NCBI RefSeq assembly: GCF_001653235.2
Contig: NC_035793.1
Coordinates: 1,178,001 to 1,242,000, forward strand
Direction: 5' to 3'
Length of the DNA stretch: 64,000 nucleotides
Origin: Pochonia chlamydosporia 170
Taxonomy: Eukaryota > Ascomycota > Sordariomycetes > Hypocreales > Clavicipitaceae
Shown here: in pieces, positions 12,170 through 23,121 of the stretch
How positions within the stretch are numbered: position 1 is the stretch's first letter
Layout of the letters: the number at the start of each line of letters is the position of its first letter
Translations under genes and position numbers: made by a program
Notes under the pieces: generated by a model
What the model was told of the DNA's origin: nothing
Database searches by the model: none
What the model saw: only the letters and a program-made list of their open reading frames with translations

Positions 12170-12971
12170 TTACATATTCATAAGTCCTCCGAGGTCTTTC
12201 TCCATCTGCCGTAACCGTGCCTGAAGCTCTCTCTTCTTAGCTTCCATCTCCTTCGCCTCTGCTTCTTCTCGCCGTAGATCGTCCTCCGTCCAAAGTTCAC
12301 TTTCGTCCTCTGCGTCATCTTCATCCTCATCTTCGTCCATCCAGCCCTTGTTCATGCCAGCTAGCTGCTCAGCTTGTTCTGCCACCCTGGCCTCGTAGTA
12401 TGCCGTTGTGTTCTTTCCGTTGCGATGCTTGTTCCGTAGTGAGGAGATCCGGTCCCTCGCCCCAGGTAGCTCATAGACGCCGCAGAGTTTCTCTGCTCCT
12501 CGTAGCAGGATCTCTACATCAACATCGCCTTTGCGGTCGATCTCTCCTCGTCGTAGTTGGGAGTGCATTTCGCCGCCTAGGACGGCGGCCACTGCGGTGT
12601 GTCGGCGAGGGTTCGTGGATCCTCGCGTTGGAGGTCCGGTTGTTACCTCGCCCGATGCGACATTGAACACTGTTTGGCGACGGCTCTTGGTCTTGGATTC
12701 TGGTTCGGCGCTGCGACGACTTTGAGTAGCTGGTGGAGGGGGCGGTGGGACGGAAAAGAGGGCTCGTTCGTGGGCCTCCGTGTCTCTTATCAGCGATGTG
12801 ATATCGTGGTTCGAGAGGAGGGCGTTTGTGAAGATTTTTGGTGGTGGGAAGCTTGGAGATGGTTAGCTTGGTGTTGAAATGGGTTTGTGAGGTGGGTGTT
12901 TCGTACGGTAATGAGTCAATTCCTTGACATGCGTATGATATTTGTTCGAGATGGCCCGATAGGATGGACAT
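12170..12971 (-). CDS. spc34: DASH/Dam1 complex subunit Spc34
   Basis: Spc34 is one of ten subunits of the DASH ring that couples kinetochores to microtubule plus ends. Exons are 12971-12907 and 12851-12170, with intron 12906-12852 (donor GTACGA, branch GCTAAC, acceptor CCAAG); the protein is 248 aa. Splicing creates the family hallmark IDSLPFPPPKIFTNALL, then HDITSLIRDTEAHERALFS and a poly-Pro segment. The C-terminal half has an acidic stretch (DEDEDEDDAEDE) and a coiled-coil-like EEAEAKEMEAKKRELQARL run ending in GGLMNM. The uninterrupted minus frame from 12971 is unspliced read-through and loses homology after residue 21, which supports the intron. Confidence 0.88.
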
Positions 12972-15900
12972 GATGGTTGTGTCGACGATGACTGACGCGA
13001 CACCGCGTCACAGGCTGCGTGGCTGTTGGGCTTGTAATTGTTTCGAAGGGTATCTGGCCAGGGTTGTGGATTGATGCGGAATACGATACTTGGTTTGAAA
13101 TGCAGTCGTCTTGTTGTCTAGCGAAATGGGCCGCCAATGCTTGATCTTTTGGAGGTTGTCGGGCTTCTTTAGTGTCTGGTGTTGCTAAACAATCAACGTC
13201 TGTGGTTGACGCGCCTTGTATGGTGGGGTCTGGTGCGAGTGAGTGGGCACATGTGCAGCTAATTACAGACGACATCTGGACTCTCTGGTAACATTGAACT
13301 TGGGGAGGTGGGGCAACAGGTGCCGTCCACCTGTCAACTGGTGCCTGGCATTAATTGATGTCTCGTCTGATGTTCCATTCTTCAACTGCCCAGATCTTCC
13401 ACAGATTGACTTTACTTGAGAACATGGACCTCTTGGCGGACAAGCGAACGGCCTTGGCAGGGTTCACAGAGAGCAGCCGTCGGGAGTCTGGGGCAGAGGC
13501 TACCAGACTTGTATGCGACACAAACAAACAAACTTGACACTACTGGCTGATATTGAGAGGATGTTGTAAGTGATGTGATGCACCAGACGGGTCCCACGCC
13601 ATATGCAAGCCGGTGCCTTGGCGATATCGATTGTTTTTGCCTGGTCTTCTTGCGAGATGCGGCGATGTATCCGATTGAGAATATGGTGTCGTGGCCACGG
13701 ACAGTAATACCCAGTTGTTTTGTTTGGGCCGTACTTGATTGTTGAAAGTTCTTCGACCAGTACAACCTCTTATGCTCACCAGACTGCTTTAAGAATACAC
13801 GTACTTACACCGCGCCATACAAGGCTATGCTCATGCCGATCCGATGTTGCAGTTGGTCCAGATGTCCCTTTTAATGCCATGCACGGCACAGAAAATCCCG
13901 TGCCGCATGCCGCCAATTTTACAGGTGCGGCTAACATGGTTTAATGCGTCCGGTCTGTTCTGATGCTCCGTAACATGCGTCGGATCGTCAATCATCTTCA
14001 CCGTTGTGAAGAACGTTGAACCAACAACAGGCTAACAACCTAGTAGTCGACTGCCAATCTTGGCAAATTCTGGAAAGAGGGAAACAAAGAACACCAGCCT
14101 TGCAGGGATAGGCAGCATGAGACGAGAAAGTACCAGACGCCAGTCCATACTTTTTGTGAACCCGTTGCATAATGATTTCAACGCTGACGCCTCCCTTCAT
14201 TCCATGGAGAGTGTCTTTCATGCACTTGCGACCAGCGCAGACAGAGCCCATGTAAGGCGCCAATCTGGTCTGGTTTCTTCTGCAAGCCCCTCTCCCTGCA
14301 ATTTGATCATTTGTGCGAGACCAAGGGCCTCTTTCAACCATCGAGTTTGCCCTTATCACATATCGAATTCCTTCCAGTCTTTCCCCTTCCGTGTCACCTT
14401 GGGCCGCAACGTTCGTATTATTACGTGTCAGCTCTTTACGCTCCACATTTTCAATGTATGGTGCATCCCGATTCCCGACTAGTTCGTCCTATCCATCCCC
14501 CTGACAAGACTAGTAGACGGCAAAATTGCATCTGGCAGCTGGTCCCAGAATGGTCACAGATTGACGAAATTGATTGTCGAGATGCAGGCCGGATATTACC
14601 AGCTGCTCCTTTTGCCCTATGCCGGTCTGGCCTTTTGTCTTGGGACGGGACTCTGTGGCGCTGAGCCTGAATTAACGTTAAGGCTAGTTTGCATTTGACT
14701 GCCTGTGATTAAATCCGGTTGATGTCTGGAACTCCCGTCTGGGCTGTGCGATAGTTATATGATACAGAGTCGCAGCAAATTGTGCTTTGTTCCAGTTAAC
14801 GCTTTCTCCACAGCACGTTGCACTTTGGCGTGATTGATGCCAAGAACTGCGGTTCCTACAAATCACGTCTCCAGAAACAGGAGCATGGGGCGCTCGGTGA
14901 TCAATCGTTACTGATCGTCTTTATCGGCGATGAGACGGAAGTAGTCATCAGGGGAAGCAGTTGTGTCGCCCTGCCATTAGCCACATCACCATCTCCTTTT
15001 TTCTTTATCACAAAAATTCAATGTTCTCTTCTCGTTGCTGACGTTGTCGTTTGAGCTGGCGTTTTGTGGCTCACGGCCCTGGGCGACAAAACTCTTGGTT
15101 AGCATCTCTGATAACAGCACAGGCTTCGTGTTCGACCTATAACAAAGAGAGAATAAATAAATCTGGTCCCATTGTCAAGTCTCGGACGGAGTACGAGAAA
15201 GGGGGACTGCCACTAAGTTTGTGGCGCTCTCTTAGGCCAGCCAGCGCCCCAGCTTCAGACTGCGAGAATCCATTCGATGGTCGTATGTAATGTTTCCGGG
15301 CTGAGCTAGGGGACGCCGTACAGACAAAGCTGACCACGACAGCACTTGAGCATCAGCCCAGTTTGACCGAATCACCAGTCGTGGTTTCCTTTCTTTTTCG
15401 CCTCTCACGGATTGACATGTACGAGGCCTGTATCAACACACTTTGCAAGACATGATTCGATGTCGCCAGAAATTTGGGCCCTTGACCAAACAGCCAGGGA
15501 CTGGAATTTGATATTTTCTGTCTCGTCACTGAAGCATCTAATTTACTAGTGCACTTCGCTTGTTGTACGTGTCGATGTCTTGCCTTGTCTTGTCCCATCC
15601 GAGCTTGACCAAACTTGAACCAGACGTCTCTCACTTTCTTGTTCACCACGCGTGGCTCTCGCGACTGACTGCTCTTTCCTTTACAACGTGCCTCGCTCTG
15701 TCAACCAAAAATTTTCTTCTCTCTTCCACATCTTCAGCAATCATTGATTTCGTGGCTCCGCCGTCGAGCATTTAGCGTGCATCCGGGAGATTATCTCTGT
15801 TGATTACGGCTGCTACAAGGGACACCCCTGACTGAGTCCAGGTCCAGTCTGCTTTTCTGCTTTACCTTGTCTACTTTATCCTATCGACCACACTTGACAC

Positions 15901-16505
15901 CTCGAATGCGAATCCACCAAACGATCCACGCCACTAAATCACCGCACCCACAATTAGAATGCTTGACCGGCCTGGCTGTTGACGACCAACACCCAACTCA
16001 AATAAGAGGCTCCCTGTCCCTTGACCTGTTTGTCAGGTCCCTCTGTCATTTGTTGCAGCAGCCTACGTCAAAGTGAAGCAGCGCCCGCGTATGCCTGGAA
16101 TTGGGCTGTTGCAGACGGCTCCTATTCCCGAATAACGACCGTAGGGTTACGCAAGCAACGGACGCCGCAAAGCTCGGTCGCCTACAATCACCAACCATCG
16201 CCTCCAGCCTGGAGACTGGCATTTGACCCTGAACTTGGCCTTGGTTGAGCTTGTCCTGGTTGCAACTCGTTGCCAGTTGCACCACAAGACTCCCGCTCGA
16301 CGATCTTGCCTCTGGCCACGTTCCAATCTCCCTTGCGACAAAGTGCAATCAGTTCGTCGCAACCCAGGAAGCGACGGTCGCACTGATTTTCAACCACTAC
16401 GTTTCGCCGCCTGAGGAAGAGGACCACTGTCCCACCAGCGAATTCACCACTTTCTCCTCGCATGTGGACGGTAACCACGAATTCTGCCCATCTATAAAGG
16501 ACAAC
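12972..16505. other. Large intergenic region, 3.5 kb, no gene recognised
   Basis: The start codons of spc34 (minus) and the GT90 gene (plus) flank this region, so it contains both promoters. Short frames of 60-150 codons occur on both strands (13988-14446 minus, 14060-14482 plus), but they overlap each other, lack motifs, and mostly start at non-ATG codons. From 16245 to 16505 the GT90 frame is open without an ATG and is taken as 5' leader. No tRNA boxes or transposon ends were noticed. Confidence 0.5.
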
Positions 16506-18642
16506 ATGCCAAAGATGCTGGGTCCTGGACCCTTCCCAAGACGGCCGTCAGGCTTTCTACGTTATGCTGTTCTGGCTGTCGTATTCTTGACAGCCCTTTG
16601 GATGTTCCACCACAGCACTGATGACCTGGTCCGAGTTGATACACCTATGACCCATCCAGTTGGAGGGTCCAAGGAAACTACTCCCCATAGCGACACCACC
16701 AACAAGGACAAGCCCGTCGATTCGAATCCCGTGAAGCCCCCTCCAGTAGTTGGCGGCGGCAGCGAGAATTCTGATTCTGCAAAGACCTCAGTTGGCGACT
16801 CTCCCAAGTCGCCACCGCCCGCCAAGCAGGACGATTCCAAGCGACCCGGAGGTGGTGTGCCGGTCAAAGACTCCGAGGGTCGTCACCCGATTGACAAGCT
16901 CATTTACGATGCGCAGCGCCAGTTTGCGGCAATGTCCTCTGGAGAATCGAAAACCTTGGAGGAAGCCGCACAGGCCTATCGCAAGGCTCGTGGGAGACAC
17001 CCCCCCCCTCACTTTGACAAATGGTTCGAGTACGCCCAGGCGAATAATGCCATGATTGTCGAGGGATTCTTTGACCAGGTTTATGAGGATCTCGAACCAT
17101 TCTGGGGCATCGACCCAGCGCCGATGCGTCGCGAGGCAAGCCAGTTTGAAATGACCATCAATGTTCGCAATGGTACTGCCATTGCACACAGCGATTGGCC
17201 GTGGACTAAGATCTGGCTCAACATGACCAAGACGATTGAGCATTTGCTTCCTGATATGGATATTGCCTTGAATGCCATGGATGAGCCTCGGTTGGTTGTT
17301 CCATGGGAGGACATCAACGGATACATGAAGAACGCCTCGCATACACGAAAGCTACCAAAGGCGAAGAAGATGGTGAACAAGTTCCGTTCCTGGCCACAAC
17401 CAAAGACTGGATTCTTGGCTGGTGACATTGAGGACAAGAATTGGGAATCAGATGGTAAGTGTCAGCTACAACCGTCATGTGGCCCCTGAACAGATGTAGA
17501 AACTGATACAAGTCGAAACAGAGTTCTACTGGAAAATTGTTCGCCGTGGCTGCCCTCCCACGAGCCTGGCGAGAACTACGGAACTTCAAACATCGTTTGA
17601 AGAACCACCCGCTATTACCAATACCTACGCCGAACCTCACCTGTACAAGGGCTACGTTTCTAACTATACCAAGTCGGTCCAAGTATGCCATCAGCCTGAT
17701 TTGCAGGGCCTTGAAGGCATTCTCATCCGACCGCTATCAACAAAGTCGACCAAGGTCATGTTTCCCATGTTTGGCGGCTCCAAGTTGACTGTCAACAACG
17801 AAATCCTCATGCCAGCGCCCATGTACTACGCCGAAGAAGAGCGCTTTCTTGGTAGCGGTGACCACGGCGTCGAATGGTCACAGAAGGAGAAGAAGATTAT
17901 CTGGCGCGGTGTTGCTACCGGTGGCAGGAATAAGGAGACCAACTGGCGCGGCTTCCAACGCCATCGATTCGTCGCCATGAACAATGGCACCAAGATTGCA
18001 CGCGTCGAGTCCGGCGAGGACAGAGCCGAGAACTTTGTTCTTCCCGCAAAGGAATACGGCGTACAGGCACAAACAGACAAGAAACTAGGACCTTGGGTTG
18101 ACGAATTCGCTGATGTCGGCTTCATCGACCTGATGTGCCACACCCCTCATTCGGGAAATCACTGCAACTATACGGACTTTTACTACCATCCTATTAAAGG
18201 CATTAAGCTGAGCACACAGTTCAACAACAAATACTTACCAGACATTGACGGCAACTCCTTCTCCGGTCGATATCTTGGATTTCTGCGATCGACGTCCCTC
18301 CCAATCAAGTCGACCATCTTCCGTGAGTGGCACGACTCTCGTTTGGTTCCATGGAAACACTTTGTGCCCATGGACAACCGATTTGGCGACTACTACGGAA
18401 TTATGGAATACTTCCGCGGTTATGAAGGTCGCAACGCCCACGACAAGACCGCCGAAAAGATTGCCATGGAAGGCAAAGAGTGGGCAGAGCGAGTTCTTCG
18501 CAAGGAGGACATGCAAATATACATTCTGCGCCTGCTGCTTGAGTACGCTCGTGTCATGGACGATGACCGCGAGACCATGGGCTGGGTGGACGATGTGGTG
18601 AAGAACCCGTCACTTGAAAAATCATGGTCATGGTGGTGGTGA
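16506..18642 (+). CDS. CAP10-like glycosyltransferase (GT90 family)
   Basis: The protein is a Golgi/ER type II membrane protein of the capsule-associated CAP10 family; Cryptococcus members act in xylosylation of capsule and glycolipids. Exons are 16506-17454 and 17522-18642, with intron 17455-17521 (GTAAGT...ACAG, branch CTGAT), giving 689 aa. A short basic N terminus precedes one membrane anchor (YAVLAVVFLTALWMF, about residues 18-33). A low-complexity Pro/Ser/Lys stem follows to about residue 120, then the luminal domain. Family blocks are KIIWRGVATGGRN...WRGFQRHRFV, FADVGFIDLMC, DIDGNSFSGRYLGFLRS and LVPWKHFVPMDNRF in the C-terminal half. Splicing restores the frame at SDEFYWKIVRRGCPP. The donor sugar and acceptor cannot be read from sequence. 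ATG 16506 is the first Met in an otherwise open frame. Confidence 0.85.
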
Positions 18643-19450
18643 AGAGAGAGGCTCTAGTGTATTTTATTTTGTCCAGGGATTCTAGCGGAAAAGAGCGAGA
18701 TCTGGCGATTTCGCTGGCAGAGGGGAGTAGACTCATAAACGCATTTACTCGGTTGGCCATCTTTTTCTTGGCAGCAGCAACCTATGATATTGGATAGGGA
18801 TCAAGGCGATATGGCGTTTTGGTGAGGCTTCGAAGACCTCAACTTTATGTATGACATTATGTGGCAGGTGGGCGGGAGAACTCGGCATACGGTATACCTT
18901 TTGACAATTGAAGCGAACGCAGTGTATGATAGGCGTGGCTAATACAAGTTTATCAATACGTTACTTTTCACCGTTCACGGTGTTCGCATATCGCGCATCA
19001 AAAGCTCAAACACATGCCAGGTGCATATTCCTGAAGCAACTACTGCATGACAAGATCAGCCATTCCCACTAGTCATTCATAGTTGTCTTTGTCAAACCGG
19101 GCTCGCAAATTCAGATCTGAATCTACTTCCTGGTATGGTCCTTCTTGGGGTTCTTTTTGCCTTCTTCTCCTTGGAGTTCTCCTCCTCGGGCTTCTTTTCC
19201 TCGGCATCTTCCTCCCTGGGATCCTTCTCCTTGGATCTCTTTGTCTTGGGTTGAATAAGTCAAATTCTGCTTGTAACCCATGCCCCCTCGGCATCACACT
19301 ACAAGTATCCCACAACTCTCTCACCGAGCATGAAGCTGCACCTTACTCTCCTCAACAGATCACTCAACCCACCAGTCATATCACACATCTCATCCCACGC
19401 ACAATGACAATTTAAAACACCTCCGTCTTCACCCTCCGCGTAATCATCAT
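18643..19450. other. Intergenic between convergent genes, with a 15-bp tandem repeat
   Basis: These 0.8 kb hold the 3' regions of the GT90 gene and of the minus-strand secreted protein gene. The only notable content is the pyrimidine-rich repeat listed separately. A minus-strand frame 19073-19324 is Arg/Lys/Pro-rich only because of that repeat, so it is not called. Confidence 0.5.
19139..19250. repeat. Imperfect 15-bp tandem repeat (minisatellite-like)
   Basis: Units read CTCCTTGGAGTTCTC (19167), CTCCTCGGGCTTCTT (19182), TTCCTCGGCATCTTC (19197), CTCCCTGGGATCCTT (19212), CTCCTTGGATCTCTT (19227), then a partial unit. A degenerate copy lies before 19167. The period is exactly five codons, and strand asymmetry is strong (pyrimidines on plus). 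One minus frame would read as a Lys/Glu-rich repeat ending at a stop near 19090, but it has no ATG upstream. Confidence 0.7.
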
Positions 19451-20214
19451 CTACAACCCGGCCACAATACACCCCATCCTATACATGACCAAATCCTTAC
19501 CAAACTTATGCGCCATAGCCTCCAACAACTTCTGCCTCCGAGCCTTGAACAGGCCACAAAATCCATCCGGCATAGGAAGACGCCTCCTAATCCCACTATC
19601 GACCTGAATTCTCAAAAACGGCATAATAACATCATCATCATGCTCGTTATTAATACGCATCTGTATCGCTTTCGGCGCCGTATACACAGCCCTGTACCCT
19701 GTGCTGTATCAGCACACGCCACACAATTTCACACGATATACTCACCTGAGTCGGTTACATTTCCAGTTGTAGCATCCCCATTTTTATACTCTACGAATTC
19801 CGTGTCCAGTGGCTCGTGGGTGATTCTCAGAAATACCTTGAGCACATCGATGAAGTGCCGCTTTGTGCCTCTGTAGCCCTCCGCTTCAAAGTACCCGTTT
19901 AGTTTGACGCTGACGTTTTGTATTACCGGGGGGGAATTGTCGCGGGTGAGGACGGCACTGGGAATACTTAGGGTTGTGTTGCAGGATCGGAGGGGGCAGT
20001 GCGTGTTGAGGAGCTCGACTGTTTCCCAGGGGGGGTGGTCGAGAGACCAGTGCTCGCGTTGGTCTGTGGGTGAGATGTATACGTTGCTGATGTCGGGGCT
20101 GATCCAGATTTGTTTGTCAGTTATTCCCCATTTCTTGGGGAAGGAGGGGAAGAAGTCGTATGAGATGGAGGCGGTGGATAGGGGGAGGAGGAGGAGGGTG
20201 GTGAGGAGCTGCAT
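19451..20214 (-). CDS. Orphan secreted protein, 238 aa
   Basis: I do not recognise the family. Exons are 20214-19746 and 19698-19451, joined over a 47-nt intron 19745-19699 (donor GTGAGT, branch GCTGAT, acceptor CACAG). The first 15-16 residues (MQLLTTLLLLPLSTAS) form a clean signal peptide. The mature part starts SYDFFPSFPKKWG, has four cysteines (a CPLRSC pair, then one each in GFCGLF and MGCIV), and carries sequons NTT, NVS and NVT, so it is probably N-glycosylated and secreted. No transmembrane segment or GPI tail is evident. It could be a lineage-specific effector or a cell-wall protein. The spliced frame, signal peptide and sequons make a real gene likely, while its function is unknown. 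Confidence 0.68.
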
Positions 20215-20560
20215 TGTAAGGAGGTTTTGTTTGTAAGACCGGTTTGGTGGTGATGAAAATTTGGAGAGAATGAGGATGATAAGGAGGGAAGAATAAGTAT
20301 TGGAAAATATAGTCAGTTGGTGGTGGCTTGGTTGGTGTGCGTGGTGGTGAAGCTTGTTTTAGGCTTATTGTCGATGTACTAGCTATGCAGATAGACTTTG
20401 CACTCAGATAGAGATACTGCCAGCAAAGTGTCCTTGGAAAGGTATTCATACTATACATTCTATGTCTATTTATGTCCCATGATACACATCGTACAATGTA
20501 ATTATACAAGCCTCCTTCGTCTACACCCCTTGATATAATATGGTACGAAATCATACATCC
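20215..20560. other. Promoter of the orphan secreted gene / 3' end of mtf1-like gene
   Basis: This 346-bp stretch lies between two minus-strand genes in tandem. It holds the promoter of the secreted protein gene and the 3' flank of the mitochondrial factor. The minus frame 20117-20554 across it is Pro/His-rich, starts at a non-ATG codon and overlaps the signal peptide, so it is rejected. Confidence 0.45.
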
Positions 20561-22513
20561 TTAAACCATCAATCCCATAGCAGCGGACTTGCCATCGTCC
20601 TCATCGCCCTCCCCATCACCGTCTTCCACCAACCTCCCCAGCATCTGCGTATAACTCGGTCTAAAAGGCCAGTTCATCCACGCCTCCATAATCTCCGCCC
20701 ACTGCTCCTCATTCATCGCCCGCACAGAAAGCGCCCCATGTCCAGTCATGGGCGTACCGCCGCGAGCCAGATCCCTCACACTAGGACATTCCGTAATCAA
20801 CTCTCCAAAACCACCCCACACTCCCTCCATGGCCTTATGGATAGGCACCAAGGTATGGTGGAACCAGAATCGCAGCATTACCTCTGACATGTCCCCTGAG
20901 CGCGTACTATTTGGGCCGTGCTGCTTAAAGACGGGATGCATGGTCTTTGGCTGGATATCGAGCAGTGCTGTCGGCGCATTGGGAAAGAATTCTTCCCCCT
21001 TTGCAGAGAGCGGTTCGTACGCCCTTCTGTCCCAGAGTAATGACGGCGTTGGCTGTCGAAAAAGGTGGTAGCTATCCTTTAGTCCGTTGAACTCGTTGCG
21101 CGCATTCTTTTTGAGATTGTCAATCTTGTCGTTCCAATCTGCGTTGGCCTTTTCAAACTTTGCGGGTGAGGATGCCGCCAACTTTTGTACTGCTTCTCTT
21201 TCCTGGAGAAGCTCCAAATACATGAGTGCGTCCTCTTGGTCGTACTTTTCACGCTGCCGTAGCGCTTTTAGTCTTTTTGCAGACTCGCTTGATTCTGGAT
21301 TCTCCTGCTCAAGTGCTTCGAGTTCCAACTTAAATGGCCGGCTCAATGTAGGCGGGCGGACACCGGCTAGCTCCCGTCCCTGGAGTTCTGGCTCGGCTTG
21401 CAATTTGGCGTACATTAGCGTCTCGCGTCCTTTGGGCATAGACAACCCACCAGCCTTCATCCTTTCTATCGTCTTGCAAGCAGACTCAATGTTGATCCAT
21501 TCGTCACGAAGCGCATTGCGGTCCTGCACCTCTGCATCCAAGCCGGCAACTTCATGGACCCATTCGCACGATAACTCGGCCTCGAACGCACTTTTCTTTC
21601 GGCGATTGATCGAGCGTGGGAGCAATCTTTTCTTATCCTCATCATTGACCCATATGAGCATTCGGACCAGTCCATAGCGCTGAAATAGGGTGGATGTGGA
21701 TATACTCGACATGAATTGGTACAAAACCATGGTACTTATGCTGTCGAAACCGTGAAACGACTTTTTCGGAAACATGGACAAGTTGGCCGTGACAAGAAGC
21801 GTGTCGTTGCGGCTAGGGGCCTCGTTTTCCACCACCTCTCGCTGATCTGGCAGTCGCGTGCGAATCATTTCAAAGAGATCTTTCCACACTAGGCCAGACT
21901 TCGGTATCAGCTCGACATTCTCTTTGGAGAGGAGATCGTCGAGAAACGGGTTGTATAGCTCGGCATCGAGATCCATCATGACATGTTTGCGAGGCTGTAA
22001 GAAGTCATGGAGCTTCCGGCTCCATACTCCTGCTCCGGGGTTCAAATCGACGAGATCGCATCCTCGGTGTCGCTCGAGTGAAGGGCCAATGTACTGGATG
22101 ATGTCGTCTACGATTTTCTAGTTAGTTTAAATTACCAGTCCAAACTGACTGGCTTTAAATGGCTTACCGCACAAGCCTTCGCTCACTATATTGACTCTGC
22201 GAGGCTCAATCGCAGTGGCCTTCTTCCCGCCACCTTGTCTCTTCTTCCACACGCCGGTAAGGTTCAGTTTGCGCGCAATGTCGCTAGTCACAGCAAGCAT
22301 TGGAGATGTCGGTTTTGTCTTTGCAATTGAGTCATCCGTAGGCTCCTTTGCGGGCTTGGACCTTGCTCGTTTCGCTTTGGGCTTTGTCACCTCTGTCTTG
22401 GATTTGGCCGCCTTCGTCTTGGTGGTTGTTACCTTGCTGCGGACATGGAGCATGACTGGTCGGGCAGCCAGCCTCGCAAGAGAGTTGTGGCCATGGCGAA
22501 TTGATGCTAGCAT
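20561..22513 (-). CDS. mtf1: Mitochondrial transcription factor Mtf1/mtTFB-like (rRNA-dimethylase fold)
   Basis: The protein is related to KsgA/Dim1 rRNA adenine dimethylases and most like the fungal mitochondrial RNA polymerase specificity factor, which melts promoters with Rpo41. Exons are 22513-22168 and 22107-20561, with intron 22167-22108 (GTAAGC, CTAAC, then TCGTAG); the product is 630 aa. The N terminus (MLASIRHGHNSLARLAARP) is Arg-rich and amphipathic, like a mitochondrial presequence, followed by a Lys/Pro linker. The junction gives VNIVSEGLC-DDIIQYIGPSL, a family signature. Next come the SAM-site-like block VDLNPGAGVWSRKLHDFL and the acidic MMDLDAELY. The acceptor chosen is the second AG; the nearer CTAG (12 nt earlier) breaks the frame. 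ATG 22513 was preferred over the GTG at 22537. A methyltransferase role cannot be excluded. Confidence 0.75.
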
Positions 22514-23121
22514 CAAGGAACGATGTTTTGGTCGCACCGCTGTAGCTGCGTTGTTGGCTGGTAAAGGCGAGTGTTGGTCGAAAATCGCAAGTTATTTTGG
22601 AGCTCTCTTTAGCTTGCAGTTCCGTCACCCACTCCCATGCAATGCAGATTTCCAAGGGTCCACCCCACCAGGCCTCGAGCTTCACGTCCGCACGACAAGG
22701 ACTTGATGTTACCCTAGAAGTTACGACATCACGGTCAGCCAATGACACATCCAAGTATGAATGTTTGTTGAAATCGTCGTTTATGTATGGGGAAAAATCT
22801 TTCTACATATTGCCACAGTTGTAAATTCAATCGCGATGTTGCAGCTCATCCATCCACAACCCGCGGCTCGTTGACTCGGGGCTATAGATATGGACGTAGT
22901 GCAGCGAAACTCGCTTTAGCCTTGACAAGGGACAGGTTATAAACAGTAAAACATGCCCGCCTTGATCGCACCAATTCTCCAATGGCTGCCATTTATTGCG
23001 TTATCACACCAACTCCAAGGAATCAATATAAATTTGCAAGCTCGCCAAAATGCCGACAAAAACTCCCGAGGACGCCGTCATGCTATATGTTTGTATCGTA
23101 CCGAACCATTTTGCGTCATGA
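22514..23121. other. Promoter of mtf1-like gene / 3' flank of vps4
   Basis: These 608 bp lie between tandem minus-strand genes. Frames crossing it (22191-22706 plus, 22332-22754 minus) are shadows of the first exon or start at non-ATG codons. No motif or RNA gene was recognised. Confidence 0.45.

Noticed and set aside
13988..14482. Overlapping ORFs of 140-152 codons in the 3.5-kb intergenic region
   Set aside because: Opposite-strand frames overlap, no domain or signal is visible, and codon use looks random.
19083..19415. Leu/Gly-rich plus frame (LLLG repeats) resembling a membrane protein
   Set aside because: The composition comes wholly from the 15-bp minisatellite; no proper start context or homology.
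20117..20554. 145-codon Pro/His-rich minus frame
   Set aside because: It starts at a non-ATG codon and overlaps the signal-peptide region of the secreted gene in another frame.
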